A stretch of DNA of 64,000 nt from UBA8401 sp041665525 (GTDB lineage: Bacteria; Bacteroidota; Ignavibacteria; UBA10030; UBA8401). The stretch spans positions 44,495 to 108,494 of the forward strand of contig JBAYIS010000011.1 of the NCBI GenBank assembly GCA_041665525.1, read 5' to 3'. Below are positions 53,034 to 62,200 of the stretch, in pieces (within the stretch, counting starts at the first letter, position 1; the number at the start of each line of letters is the position of its first letter). Below the pieces are notes generated by a model. That model saw only the letters and a program-made list of their open reading frames with translations. It did not search any database and was not told where the DNA came from. A program made the translations under genes and the position numbers.

Positions 53034-55433
53034 ATGAAAAAAACTATACTCTTGCTCGCCTTACTTGGGATAGTTGCTCTTTCTGCGTTTGCGCAGGACA
53101 GCGTAACATTCCAGGTCAATATGAAGGTGCAGACGAATCTGAAGAAATTCGACCCAGCGAAGGACAGCGTTTTCCTTCGAGGTAATTTCTATGCAGGTGT
53201 GGGAAACTGGTGGGAAACCAACAGCATGAAATTATCGGATGATGATGGTGATACCATCTACACCGGAAAATTTGATGTTGGTGTTGTTCCGAAACGATTG
53301 GGACAGTTCAAGTATATCGTTCGTGGTGTAACATTTGGAGGAGATCATTGGGAAATCGATAAAGCAGATGGTGTTAACAAAGACCGTACGGATACAATTC
53401 CTTCCGTACCGTGGACACTGCCGGTTGTATGGTTCGACGGCGACAGCACATCTGTCTATTTTGATAACGATATTACGTTCTCTGTGAATATGAGAGAGCA
53501 AATTAAGTTAAACTCTTTTAAACTCGCGACTGATTCAGTGGTCGTGCGCGGCGACTTCAACGGATGGGGCGGAAAAACTCATATGCTGCTCGATGCAGAC
53601 GGAGACAGCATCTATACGGGAACATTCAATATCACATCTTCAAAAAAGATTATCTTCAAATTTGTGAAGATCACCCCGACCGGAGACGGATGGGAAAGCA
53701 GCCCGGACCGTGTGGTAGACAATCTGACCGGACCGACAACAATATTGCCGGTATATTTCTTCAATAACTTTGATCCGGCACATGGACAAGTTACCTTCCA
53801 GGTGAACATGAGAGTTCAAAGTAAATTGAAGAAATTCGATCCTGCAGTAGATAGCGTATTTATCCGCGGTAATTTTTATGCAGGACCGGGCAATTGGTGG
53901 GAAACGAACAGCATGAAGTTGTCGGATCCCAACGGAGATTCGATCTATACCGGAACATTTGATGTCGGCGCAGTACCAAAACGGTTAGGACAGTTCAAAT
54001 ACATCATCCGTGGCGCATCAGTTGCGGGCGATCGTTGGGAAATTGATAATGCTGACGGCCTGCACAAGGACCGCACAGATACAATCCCGAAAACTCCGTT
54101 CACGCTTCCTGCGGTTTGGTTTGACGGTGACAGCACATCCGTTTACTTTGAAAATGCCGTTACCTTCTCTGTGAACATGGGCTATCAAATGGTGAAGAAT
54201 ACATTCAAACAAGCGTCGGATTCTGTTGTTGTGCGCGGTGACTTTAACGGTTGGGGCGGAAAGAGTTTCCTTCTTGCTGACGCAGACGGAGACAGCATCT
54301 ACACCGGTACTTTTAACATCAACTCAACGAAGAAGATTATCTTCAAGTTCGTAATGATCCGTCCGGTTGGCGGCGATGGATGGGAAAGCAGCCCGGATCG
54401 TGTTGTTGACAATCTGACCGGTCCGACAACGATTCTGCCGGTATTTTATTTCAACAACGACAATCCGAACGATGTCACATTCCGCGTGAACATGAAAGTA
54501 CAGAGCAGGATCAAGAAATTCGATCCGACGAAGGATAGTGTTTTTGTCCGCGGAGATTTCTTGACGGGTCCCGGCAACTGGTGGGAAAGCAATGCCTTCA
54601 AACTGGCGGATCCTGATAAGGATAGCATCTATGAAGGTAAATATCCGATCGTTGCACCGAAAACCATTAAATACAAGTACGTCCTGCGCGGAACGCTGTT
54701 TGCCGGCGATCGTTGGGAAGTTGATATGGGCGTGAATAAGGATCGGTTTGACACGATTAAAGTGACACCGGTTAAGCTGCCCGTGGTATGGTACAACAAT
54801 GACAGCACTTCCGTCTTCATGGAAAATTTCACCACATTCCAGGTGAACATGAAGAAACAGATGAGAAAAGCAGTCTTCGACAAAGCAAAAGACAGCGTCG
54901 TCGTCCGCGGTGACTTCAACGGATGGGGCGGAAATACACATCTGCTTAAAGATGCTGATGGCGATAGTATCTTTACAGGAGTTTACGATGTTGGTGCTGT
55001 AAAGAAAATTATCTATAAATTCGTCATCCACAAAGCAGCAAGCGACATCTGGGAAAGCAGCAGCGACCGTGTTGATTCCGGATTCACCGGTGTGCCGAAG
55101 ATCTTGAAAGTTGTATATTTCAATAACGACAGCATTCTCACCGGTATCCTTTCAAACGGTATGGTTGTTCTAAAGTATGGTTTGGATCAAAACTATCCGA
55201 ATCCGTTCAACCCAAGCACAACCATCAATTATTCACTCGAACATGCCGGATTGGTGAAGTTGAGAGTGTTCAACATTCTCGGTCAGGAAGTTGTTTCGTT
55301 GGTGAATGAAGTTCAGGAAGCAGGTCAGTATCAGGCTCAATTCAATGCGAATAAACTCTCCAGTGGTATATATTTCTATAAATTGGAATCCGGTTCATTC
55401 TCGTCATTGAAAAAGATGATGTTGATTAAATAA
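53034..55433 (+). CDS. Secreted protein with six tandem carbohydrate-binding-like domains and T9SS tail
   Basis: A 799-residue exported protein (signal peptide MKKTILLLALLGIVALSAFAQ). The body is three copies of an A-B pair. A domains start VTFQVNM(K/R)VQ and contain GNWWE(T/S)N and (D/H)RWE(I/V)D. B domains start VTFSVNM and contain DSVVVRGDFNGWGG, then KKII(F/Y)KFV and WESS(P/S)DRV. The GDFNGWGG and D-x-D-G-D-x-(I/Y) motifs recall starch-binding CBM20/CBM48 and SusE/SusF-type domains. At the DNA level the pairs repeat with a period of about 685 bp (53.1, 53.8 and 54.5 kb). The C-terminal ~85 residues are a T9SS sorting domain (QNYPNPFNPSTT, ending SLKKMMLIK). No catalytic domain is present. 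It probably holds a polysaccharide at the cell surface. Confidence 0.85.
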   Translation: MKKTILLLALLGIVALSAFAQDSVTFQVNMKVQTNLKKFDPAKDSVFLRGNFYAGVGNWWETNSMKLSDDDGDTIYTGKFDVGVVPKRLGQFKYIVRGVTFGGDHWEIDKADGVNKDRTDTIPSVPWTLPVVWFDGDSTSVYFDNDITFSVNMREQIKLNSFKLATDSVVVRGDFNGWGGKTHMLLDADGDSIYTGTFNITSSKKIIFKFVKITPTGDGWESSPDRVVDNLTGPTTILPVYFFNNFDPAHGQVTFQVNMRVQSKLKKFDPAVDSVFIRGNFYAGPGNWWETNSMKLSDPNGDSIYTGTFDVGAVPKRLGQFKYIIRGASVAGDRWEIDNADGLHKDRTDTIPKTPFTLPAVWFDGDSTSVYFENAVTFSVNMGYQMVKNTFKQASDSVVVRGDFNGWGGKSFLLADADGDSIYTGTFNINSTKKIIFKFVMIRPVGGDGWESSPDRVVDNLTGPTTILPVFYFNNDNPNDVTFRVNMKVQSRIKKFDPTKDSVFVRGDFLTGPGNWWESNAFKLADPDKDSIYEGKYPIVAPKTIKYKYVLRGTLFAGDRWEVDMGVNKDRFDTIKVTPVKLPVVWYNNDSTSVFMENFTTFQVNMKKQMRKAVFDKAKDSVVVRGDFNGWGGNTHLLKDADGDSIFTGVYDVGAVKKIIYKFVIHKAASDIWESSSDRVDSGFTGVPKILKVVYFNNDSILTGILSNGMVVLKYGLDQNYPNPFNPSTTINYSLEHAGLVKLRVFNILGQEVVSLVNEVQEAGQYQAQFNANKLSSGIYFYKLESGSFSSLKKMMLIK

Positions 55434-55465
55434 CAAGCGCTGGAAACAGCGGCTGTATCTTTAAG

Positions 55466-55497
55466 AAAGGCAAGGTGTTATCACCTTGCCTTTTTTT
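55466..55497 (+). terminator. Rho-independent terminator after the six-CBM gene
   Basis: A perfect 12-bp stem, AAAGGCAAGGTG / CACCTTGCCTTT, around TTAT, with a seven-T tract. It isolates the first regulated unit from the second. Confidence 0.95.
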
Positions 55498-55542
55498 ATT
55501 CTCTCGCGCTAATTTAAATCTTATCAGTAAAATAATAAATAC

Positions 55543-55561
55543 TGTTATCAAATTGATAACA
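55543..55561. promoter_or_regulatory. Perfect inverted repeat, probable activator site 2
   Basis: The palindrome TGTTATCA-AAT-TGATAACA has the same TTATCA-N3-TGATAA core as 52828-52846. Its centre at 55552 is again exactly 70 bp before the first G of a -24-like element (55622). A further TTATCA half-site lies 31 bp upstream of the centre (55521). Confidence 0.7.
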
Positions 55562-55620
55562 AATGCTCAATTATTCTAATGAGATGATGTAATTTTATAT
55601 GATTTCATGGAATCGTATTT

Positions 55621-55636
55621 TGGCATACTTTATGTC
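55621..55636 (+). promoter_or_regulatory. Sigma-54-like promoter for the membrane-protein operon
   Basis: TGGCATACTTTATGTC has a good -24 half and the correct 10-bp spacing, but the -12 half reads GT instead of GC. The predicted start near 55647 would leave only about 4 nt before the ATG at 55651. The case rests on the matching inverted repeat 70 bp upstream. Confidence 0.5.
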
Positions 55637-55650
55637 AATTTTATTACTGC

Positions 55651-57114
55651 ATGATTGTTTCTACAAACTCACATCTCATTATATCTTCTCTTACTTTGCT
55701 CGCAGCAGGGATTGGTATTTTTGTTTCGCAAACGAACGGTAAGGAAAGATTCCCTGCAAGTGCCTCAGAAACGGTACCTCGGATTAATTTGGTCAAGGTG
55801 CTTCTCTATATTTCTATCCTCTTAAATGCCATTGTCTTTTTGCTCCCGTTACTGGAAAAAGAGATCGTACAATTTCCAACAGCGTTTCTCATCGTCTTGC
55901 CGATTGCGATTTCTGGATTGTTGTGGAAAATCTTGGCATCCGGCGGGAAGACAGTGTGGTCGGAATCCGTCGGTATCGGTAGGTTCATTCTGGATATTCA
56001 TGGACTGGCATTCCTTGGGATCATCCAAACATTGGTGTTGCTTCAGATCGCCGACTCTGTTTTAGGTCTGGTGGTTCAGGAATCAAACTATTCTTCTCTT
56101 GTCAGCATGATCATACTGGCGGGTATTTTTACCCTGGCCGGAGGATTGGAAATTGTTCTTTATGCATCATTATTTGTCGGTTGCATCTCTGCAGCAGGTA
56201 TCATACTTGCATTAATATTCCCCGCGTTTGTAAATTCTTCTTTGGTAGGAATGCTCATTGGTATATTTTCCGCCACAGGAACATCTGTTGTACCTTTGAC
56301 CACTTCTACCGATGCATCGATAACATCGACAGTGATAGGATTTGTCGTGGTCATTATTTCCATGGGAGTGATGATCTTCGGCACATTTTCCACAATGTCT
56401 AAGGTCTATGTTAATGTGTCGACCAAGAGCAGAAAAGTAACATTGAGCGCAGTCATTATTGGCTTAATCGGTATTGTGATTGTAATGATCCTCTATATTT
56501 CGATATTCGCATTGCGGGGACCCGTTTCAGTCGTTCCGGAAGATGTCGTGCGTACATTCTTTGCCGTCTGTTCGATTATTGTGTTGACAGGGATTCTGGT
56601 GATCACCTTTCATCAATTCGGTACACTGGCCTCTGCACGTATCTCTCGCATGAACGGAAAGACAGGCAACGACGAGGAACAACTGCTGTTCCAAAAATTA
56701 TCGACGCTGGCAGTAGTGCTGTTAGCGGTGTTGATGATTTCGTTCGTCAAAGCGGCGCAACATACCGTCGTGGCCTATTTTGTTGAGTTCATTGTCTTTT
56801 TCTCGACGCCCATAGCGGTGTCGTTCATTTTGTTCAGTCTCTTAAAAAAGGATTCCGTTGCGGGAATTTCGATTGCATTGCTGCTGGGTGAAACGGTTGG
56901 TGCAGTGGAATTTTCGTTTCGGCGGACGCTGATTTTTTCACCGGACAATCTGTATGCATATGGCCTGGATATTTCCGTGATCACATCATTGGTGTGTGTA
57001 TTGTCAGCGGTTGCGGTTAGGGCACAGATATTAAGGAAACAGTTTCATGTTGATCATGTCATAAAGGCTCAAAAAAATATCAAGCAACAAGCAATCAATC
57101 AACTAAACCACTAA
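55651..57114 (+). CDS. Polytopic membrane protein, possibly a divergent sodium:solute symporter
   Basis: A 487-residue protein with about thirteen hydrophobic segments. Several local patterns recall the SSS (sodium:solute symporter, SGLT) fold: FTLAGGLEIVLYASLFVGCISAAGIILAL resembles the family's YT-x-x-GGL-x-AV-x-x-TD-x-x-Q helix, and FSLLKKDSVAGISIALLLGETVG resembles the F-W-x-R-x-x-x-x-G-A helix. The similarity is weak, and the usual Asp and Gln of the GGL motif are missing. The position inside a sugar-response locus suits a sugar importer, but a sensor or regulator of transport is possible. The C-terminus is basic with KAQKNIKQQAINQ. A gene with its own start follows after 27 bp, so they share a transcript. 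Confidence 0.55.
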   Translation: MIVSTNSHLIISSLTLLAAGIGIFVSQTNGKERFPASASETVPRINLVKVLLYISILLNAIVFLLPLLEKEIVQFPTAFLIVLPIAISGLLWKILASGGKTVWSESVGIGRFILDIHGLAFLGIIQTLVLLQIADSVLGLVVQESNYSSLVSMIILAGIFTLAGGLEIVLYASLFVGCISAAGIILALIFPAFVNSSLVGMLIGIFSATGTSVVPLTTSTDASITSTVIGFVVVIISMGVMIFGTFSTMSKVYVNVSTKSRKVTLSAVIIGLIGIVIVMILYISIFALRGPVSVVPEDVVRTFFAVCSIIVLTGILVITFHQFGTLASARISRMNGKTGNDEEQLLFQKLSTLAVVLLAVLMISFVKAAQHTVVAYFVEFIVFFSTPIAVSFILFSLLKKDSVAGISIALLLGETVGAVEFSFRRTLIFSPDNLYAYGLDISVITSLVCVLSAVAVRAQILRKQFHVDHVIKAQKNIKQQAINQLNH

Positions 57115-57141
57115 TCCACAATATCAACAGGAGGTAGTTTT

Positions 57142-59661
57142 ATGAATAAATTACTTACGTTTGTTCTTGTTGTCGTCGCGACGAGTGCCATGGTGTTTGG
57201 CCAGTCGAAGACGATAGACAATTTCAACAATCTCCAACCGGATACTGCCGGGGCATATGCTACGTCATATGAAGGCGGTTCTACATTCCTCTTGTCCGCA
57301 GAAACAACGGACAAGATCGAAGGCGCTGCCGCATTGCGCGTGTACAGCAAAATGCCCTCAACGCACGATTACGGCACTTATACACAGGTCGGATACAAGG
57401 ATTACAATAATCTGCTGGACTGGGGTTCATCGGATTCCTTGAGTTTATGGTTGAAGGTTACCATACCTCCGGGACAGCCGCTGAAGGTTGGATTCCGCAT
57501 GCAGGTTGCCGATGTCATCGGTGGTGTTAACGAAACCTGGGTCTATCAACAAAATTCTATCGTAGATGCAATGAACGGTTGGGTAAATCTGCGTATTCCT
57601 TTGTTGCAAAGGGATCCTACTGATGGTTCGCTTCCTCCGGATAGCACAGGATTCAGCATCTCTCCCGCAAACTGGGGATTTTCCACAAACAATAAAGCAT
57701 TCGATGCGGATAAGATCGGCTCATGGTATATCACGATCATCACTACATCCATCGATGAAGATTCCATCGAAGTATTGTATGATAAGTTTGAACAGGTCGG
57801 TTCAAAAGCCGCACCGGTTACGATCTTTAACGGAGTTTCATTTACAGGTGTCGTGAGTGGTAATCCCTGGTCATGGGGCCAATCGTCGATTTCCATTGAA
57901 AATGGTACTGGCGTTGGCGGTGAATTGACCAATTCCATCAAATGGGTTCAGGGTGACGAATGGTCTAATGGATGGACAGGAATCGGTGTGAATTTGAATG
58001 CTCAGAATATGGGTGCCGCATGGCAGAAAGATTCCGTGAAATTCAAAATGAAATGCACTGATAATGGAGTTGGCGTTGATGACTCAATCCGCGTTCAATG
58101 GGAAGATGGAACTGGGAAGAGGGGATATGTTGTCGACATTATCGATGACGGTGCATGGCATCAATACAGCCTTCCCTTGCGTGATTTTGTGTACTTCGAC
58201 GGTACGTCGACATTTGATACTACAAAAGTTACCGTCTTTGGCGTTATGGCAGAAGCTAGCGCAGTTGCAGGACGAATAATCTATCTGACCGATATTTGGA
58301 CTGGTGATCCGGTATTCGATGTCATTCCTCCTATTGCTCCGACCGGAATCGATGTGATCGGTTTGGATTATAAAAATGCTGTTGCCTGGACCGATGTTCC
58401 GGGTGAAGCAGGTGCTGTGTATAATATATTTTACAGCGAAACCCCCTTTACTTCAATAAAAGATACACTGGTAGAAGATTTGCAGCGGTATAAGATTGCG
58501 ACTGGAATTGGCGTTGCAGAACATCATCTCCTGGCACCCGCAGTGGATCAGAATATCACCTATTATTATGGTGTAACGGCAACAGATCAGGATGGAAATG
58601 TCAGCGCGTTGGGATTGGCGTCGGGATCGACGACCTCTCTTGCAAAAGGCGTTTCGACAATAGCAACAGCACCTCCGGCAGGTTTTGCTGCTGACGGCGA
58701 TGTTGCAGAGTGGGAAACTGCAGGTGTGAAACCGATCGTGATCAGCACAGTTTCGGCAACCGGCCAGGGTCATGTCGAAGGCGGTAAAGTTGAAGGAGAT
58801 GCAGATCTGAAAGTATTGTCCTATTTGGCAGTAGATGCCAATAACCTCTATATCGCATTCGACGTGGATGACGACATTGTCGGCGGCGATACGACCAATT
58901 ACATTAAAGGATCGTATGGCGTCGATGGCTGCGATCTCTTCATCGGTTTGTATGATTGGAGAGGTATGCGTCATCAGGGTTATGAAAAAGAAGCAGAACC
59001 GGATTATCACTTCCGCTTTACGCGGTTCGGTGCAGTGCTGGACAACAATGGTAAATATCTGAATGGCGGAGGAGCGAGCTACACCTGGACGGAAAAAGTC
59101 GTGACTCCTGGTTATATCATCGAAGCGAAGATTCCGTTTACAATGCTTGCCGATTCATTGGGCGGCGGTGCTACGGTCTTCTCACCGATTGAAGGTATGC
59201 GCATCCCGATTGACTTTTCGATTAATGATAATGATAACACCAATCCGACCGGTCAACCGTGGGAATCCCGCGAAGGTATCCTTTGCTATTCGCCGTTCAA
59301 CAACGACAATGCATGGAACAGCGTATGGGAATGGTCACATACATGGATCGGCAACAAATGGACAACCGGCGTCCGCAAGGATGAAGGCGTTGTCGCAACA
59401 TCATTCGCACTGTCTCAGAACTACCCGAATCCTTTCAACCCGACAACCAATGTCCGCTTCAGCATTCCGAAAGCCGGCATGGTTTCACTGAAAGTATACG
59501 ATGTGCTGGGCCGTGAAGTGATGAATGTGCTGAACCAGTACAAAGATGCAGGATCCTATACTGCTTCGATCGATGCGTCGAAACTTGCTTCAGGCCTGTA
59601 TTTGTATCGTCTTGAGTCAGGATCATTCTCTGTAACAAAGAAAATGATGTTGATCAAGTAG
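57142..59661 (+). CDS. Secreted multi-domain carbohydrate-binding protein (CBM11-like, FN3, CBM9-like) with T9SS tail
   Basis: An 839-residue exported protein (signal peptide ending VFGQS; SD AGGAGGT). Residues about 20-225 and 228-395 look like two jelly-roll domains of the CBM11/CIA30 type (KTIDNFNNLQPD at the start, then WGSSDSLSLWLKVTIPPG). About 400-500 is an FN3-like domain (PPIAPTGIDVIGLDYKNAVAWTD). About 515-740 is a CBM9-like domain: ADGDVAEWETAGVKPI, LAVDANNLYIAFDVDDDIV, GVDGCDLFIGLYD and IIEAKIPFTML. The T9SS sorting domain closes the protein (QNYPNPFNPTTN, ending VTKKMMLIK). No glycosidase motif is seen, so it is probably a surface glycan-binding protein. Confidence 0.82.
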   Translation: MNKLLTFVLVVVATSAMVFGQSKTIDNFNNLQPDTAGAYATSYEGGSTFLLSAETTDKIEGAAALRVYSKMPSTHDYGTYTQVGYKDYNNLLDWGSSDSLSLWLKVTIPPGQPLKVGFRMQVADVIGGVNETWVYQQNSIVDAMNGWVNLRIPLLQRDPTDGSLPPDSTGFSISPANWGFSTNNKAFDADKIGSWYITIITTSIDEDSIEVLYDKFEQVGSKAAPVTIFNGVSFTGVVSGNPWSWGQSSISIENGTGVGGELTNSIKWVQGDEWSNGWTGIGVNLNAQNMGAAWQKDSVKFKMKCTDNGVGVDDSIRVQWEDGTGKRGYVVDIIDDGAWHQYSLPLRDFVYFDGTSTFDTTKVTVFGVMAEASAVAGRIIYLTDIWTGDPVFDVIPPIAPTGIDVIGLDYKNAVAWTDVPGEAGAVYNIFYSETPFTSIKDTLVEDLQRYKIATGIGVAEHHLLAPAVDQNITYYYGVTATDQDGNVSALGLASGSTTSLAKGVSTIATAPPAGFAADGDVAEWETAGVKPIVISTVSATGQGHVEGGKVEGDADLKVLSYLAVDANNLYIAFDVDDDIVGGDTTNYIKGSYGVDGCDLFIGLYDWRGMRHQGYEKEAEPDYHFRFTRFGAVLDNNGKYLNGGGASYTWTEKVVTPGYIIEAKIPFTMLADSLGGGATVFSPIEGMRIPIDFSINDNDNTNPTGQPWESREGILCYSPFNNDNAWNSVWEWSHTWIGNKWTTGVRKDEGVVATSFALSQNYPNPFNPTTNVRFSIPKAGMVSLKVYDVLGREVMNVLNQYKDAGSYTASIDASKLASGLYLYRLESGSFSVTKKMMLIK

Positions 59662-59695
59662 TTCAACGAACATTGCAGTAATACTATACTCTACG

Positions 59696-59740
59696 GTGTT
59701 GCGGTTCTCGTGAAGGCAGAGAGCCGCAACACACTTTTTT
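59696..59740 (+). terminator. Rho-independent terminator before the GH2 gene
   Basis: GTGTTGCGGTTCTC pairs with GAGAGCCGCAACAC (one G-T wobble) around a 9-nt loop, followed by AC and a six-T tract. It ends the 55651-59661 unit, so the glycosidase gene needs read-through or its own promoter. Confidence 0.85.
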
Positions 59741-59793
59741 CAAAAACGGTTCACCAATCGGATCGATGCTGGGGTGAGTTCACAGAGGGATGT

Positions 59794-62148
59794 ATGAATC
59801 CAACAATTCGTAAAAAATCCATGGCTAAAAAATTATCATTCCGGCACATATTTTTCTTTCTTATCGCAAATATTCTTTACGGTCAGGTGGCAACTTTAAA
59901 AAATACTTTGACTGTTGAAACTGTTTCATCGATTGCCGTGCCCTATCAAAACGGCGTTCCGGTTCCGTCGTTTGAAAAGCAACAGCGCATTACGCACTCT
60001 CTCGCCGGCAGCTGGAAGAAAAACCGCTTCAGCGCAAATCATGATCTCACCTTATTAAAGAGAGATACGGCAGGCTATTCGCAATTGTTGACGGAAGCGG
60101 CAAATCGTCAATCACCGTATTTCGACGACAGTACCTGGCCGCTGCAGACGATTCCAGGTGTCGAGAATAAAATGAACGCGGATGAAAAAACTCCGGAATA
60201 TTATGAGAATGGAGTATGGTATCGTACATCGTTTACCGTGGCGGAATCCCTTTCTCAGAAAATTGCACGATTAAATTTTTATGCTGTAAACTATGTTGCC
60301 GATGTGTGGTTGAACGGGAAATACCTTGGCTGGCATGAAGGAGGATACACCCCGTTCTCGTTCGATATTTCTTCAGCACTCCGATTCGACAGCGCCAACG
60401 TGCTGGCAGTGCGGGTGGATAATGTTCCGTGGGGCTCGCGGCCGAAAAACGATATCGTTCCGTTCTTTAAATGCGACTGGTTCAATTATACCGGCATCAT
60501 CCATGATGTGTATATGGAGTTCAGCGATAAGATCTCCGTTGTCAGGGCAAATGTTGTACCGCAAAATATCGACGGTACAGTACAGTCCACAATTGTTTTG
60601 AATAATGCTTCTGCGTCCGCCGAGAATGTGGACGTCACGCTCCGCGTGTACGAGGCAAAAAATGATTCTCTCTCGCTAACCAAAGAAGTCATCGCCGACC
60701 TGATCGGGAGTGAAGTGACCGTGCAGGGAACAACGCAGGCATCGCTGTCGCTTCTTGCTGATTCTATCGGCGTTTGGCGGACCAATATCCAAATTACGAA
60801 TCCGAAATTATGGTCGCCGCTGCATCCGGATCTATACATTTTAAAAGTGACCGTGTCGCAGAATGGTGTTGTGAAAGATGAGTTCTGCACACAATTCGGC
60901 GTTCGGACAATTAAAACCATCGGCGATAAAATTCTTTTAAACGAAAAACCGATTTTCCTTCACGGCGTAGCCCGGCATGAAGACCATCCGGTGTATGGAC
61001 GAAGCATTCCTATTCAACAGATCTCAGCGGATATTCAAAGAGTGAAATCTGTGAACGCGAATTATCTCCGATCCGCCCATTATCCCAACCATCCGTTCAC
61101 GTATATCTCCGCCGACCGATATGGGATGTTAGTATGGGAGGAGATACCAGTGTTTTGGTTCGATGGGACCATTGAATGGCTCATTCAAAATGACGGTCGG
61201 AAGATTCATCTGCAGATGTTCCGGGAAATGGTGTTCCGGGATTATAACCGGCCATCGATTGCGTTATGGAGCACCAGTAATGAATGTAAAGATGTTGATG
61301 GAAGGACAAAATTCCTGACCATGGTGCAAAATGATCTCGATCTTGGGTATCCCGACGGACGATTGGTGACACAATCAGCAGCAGCGGACCGTCCGGGTCC
61401 ATACGATCCCTCCATGGCGATGACAGATGTTGCTGCCTGGACGTTGTATTACGGAATTTTCTACAACCCATACGGATTTGGCATTTTTCGCGGGACAAAG
61501 TATTTCCTTGTGGATGCACATGATTATTACCCCACTAAACCAGTAATGGCTTCCGAGTTTGGTTACTGGTCCGGTGAAGACATGTCGCAGTTCGACAAAC
61601 AGGTGATGATTTTCGATTCAACATATCTGGCATTTTCAACACGTATGGCTGTGAACAAAACCGGCGGACTCAATAGCGCAGGATTTGTTGCTGGAATTAC
61701 CTGGTGGTGCATATTCGACTGGTATTCGCATGGCCATCCGGTCGGATTTCAAAGTATGGGTTTGATCCGCATGAGCCGCGAAGTTGAAAAACCGATTATG
61801 ACGAAATTGAAATCGACCTACGGCCAATATGCTGATAAAAGCGAATATCTGACAGGTGTTGTGACGTCTGAATCGGCCATTCCTGCAGAATTCGCTCTGG
61901 AACAGAACTTTCCCAATCCCTTCAATCCTTCTACGACCGTGCGTTTCTCGTTAAAGAAGCCGGAACAGGTAATGATAAAGGTTTACGACATACTGGGGAG
62001 CGAAGTGGCGACACTCGTCGATTCAAAGATCGAAGCAGGAACGCACAGCGTGGAATGGAACGCACGATCAATGGCCAGCGGAATCTATTTCATCCGAATC
62101 ACCGCGGGAGCATATTCTGCGTCACGAAAAATGACTTTATTGAAGTAA
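59794..62148 (+). CDS. Glycoside hydrolase family 2 enzyme with T9SS tail
   Basis: A 784-residue exported GH2 enzyme (beta-galactosidase/beta-glucuronidase/beta-mannosidase superfamily). The sugar-binding domain has DVWLNGKYLGWHEGGYTPFSFDIS. An Ig-like domain follows, then the catalytic barrel beginning FLHGVARHEDHP with RSAHYPNHPFTYISADRYGMLVWEEIP. The acid/base is Glu497 in WSTSNECKD and the nucleophile Glu588 in MASEFGYWSGED. A T9SS domain ends the protein (QNFPNPFNPSTT, ending SRKMTLLK). The frame is open back to a GTG at 59710, but that lies inside a terminator. ATG 59794 has a GAGG SD, and ATG 59821 is the alternative. The exact substrate cannot be read from the sequence. Confidence 0.9.
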   Translation: MNPTIRKKSMAKKLSFRHIFFFLIANILYGQVATLKNTLTVETVSSIAVPYQNGVPVPSFEKQQRITHSLAGSWKKNRFSANHDLTLLKRDTAGYSQLLTEAANRQSPYFDDSTWPLQTIPGVENKMNADEKTPEYYENGVWYRTSFTVAESLSQKIARLNFYAVNYVADVWLNGKYLGWHEGGYTPFSFDISSALRFDSANVLAVRVDNVPWGSRPKNDIVPFFKCDWFNYTGIIHDVYMEFSDKISVVRANVVPQNIDGTVQSTIVLNNASASAENVDVTLRVYEAKNDSLSLTKEVIADLIGSEVTVQGTTQASLSLLADSIGVWRTNIQITNPKLWSPLHPDLYILKVTVSQNGVVKDEFCTQFGVRTIKTIGDKILLNEKPIFLHGVARHEDHPVYGRSIPIQQISADIQRVKSVNANYLRSAHYPNHPFTYISADRYGMLVWEEIPVFWFDGTIEWLIQNDGRKIHLQMFREMVFRDYNRPSIALWSTSNECKDVDGRTKFLTMVQNDLDLGYPDGRLVTQSAAADRPGPYDPSMAMTDVAAWTLYYGIFYNPYGFGIFRGTKYFLVDAHDYYPTKPVMASEFGYWSGEDMSQFDKQVMIFDSTYLAFSTRMAVNKTGGLNSAGFVAGITWWCIFDWYSHGHPVGFQSMGLIRMSREVEKPIMTKLKSTYGQYADKSEYLTGVVTSESAIPAEFALEQNFPNPFNPSTTVRFSLKKPEQVMIKVYDILGSEVATLVDSKIEAGTHSVEWNARSMASGIYFIRITAGAYSASRKMTLLK

Positions 62149-62200
62149 CTCTGAATTGAGGATTTTAGTTAGGGGAATTATTCACCAATCGAAAAATACT

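Noticed and set aside
53094..55130. Regular ~685 bp DNA repeats considered as an unstable element or repeat array
   Set aside because: They are in-frame protein domain duplications, far too long for CRISPR, with no spacer structure.
59710..59793. N-terminal extension of the GH2 gene from a GTG at 59710
   Set aside because: This start sits in the loop of a terminator hairpin and would put 28 residues before the signal peptide. The ATG at 59794 has an SD.
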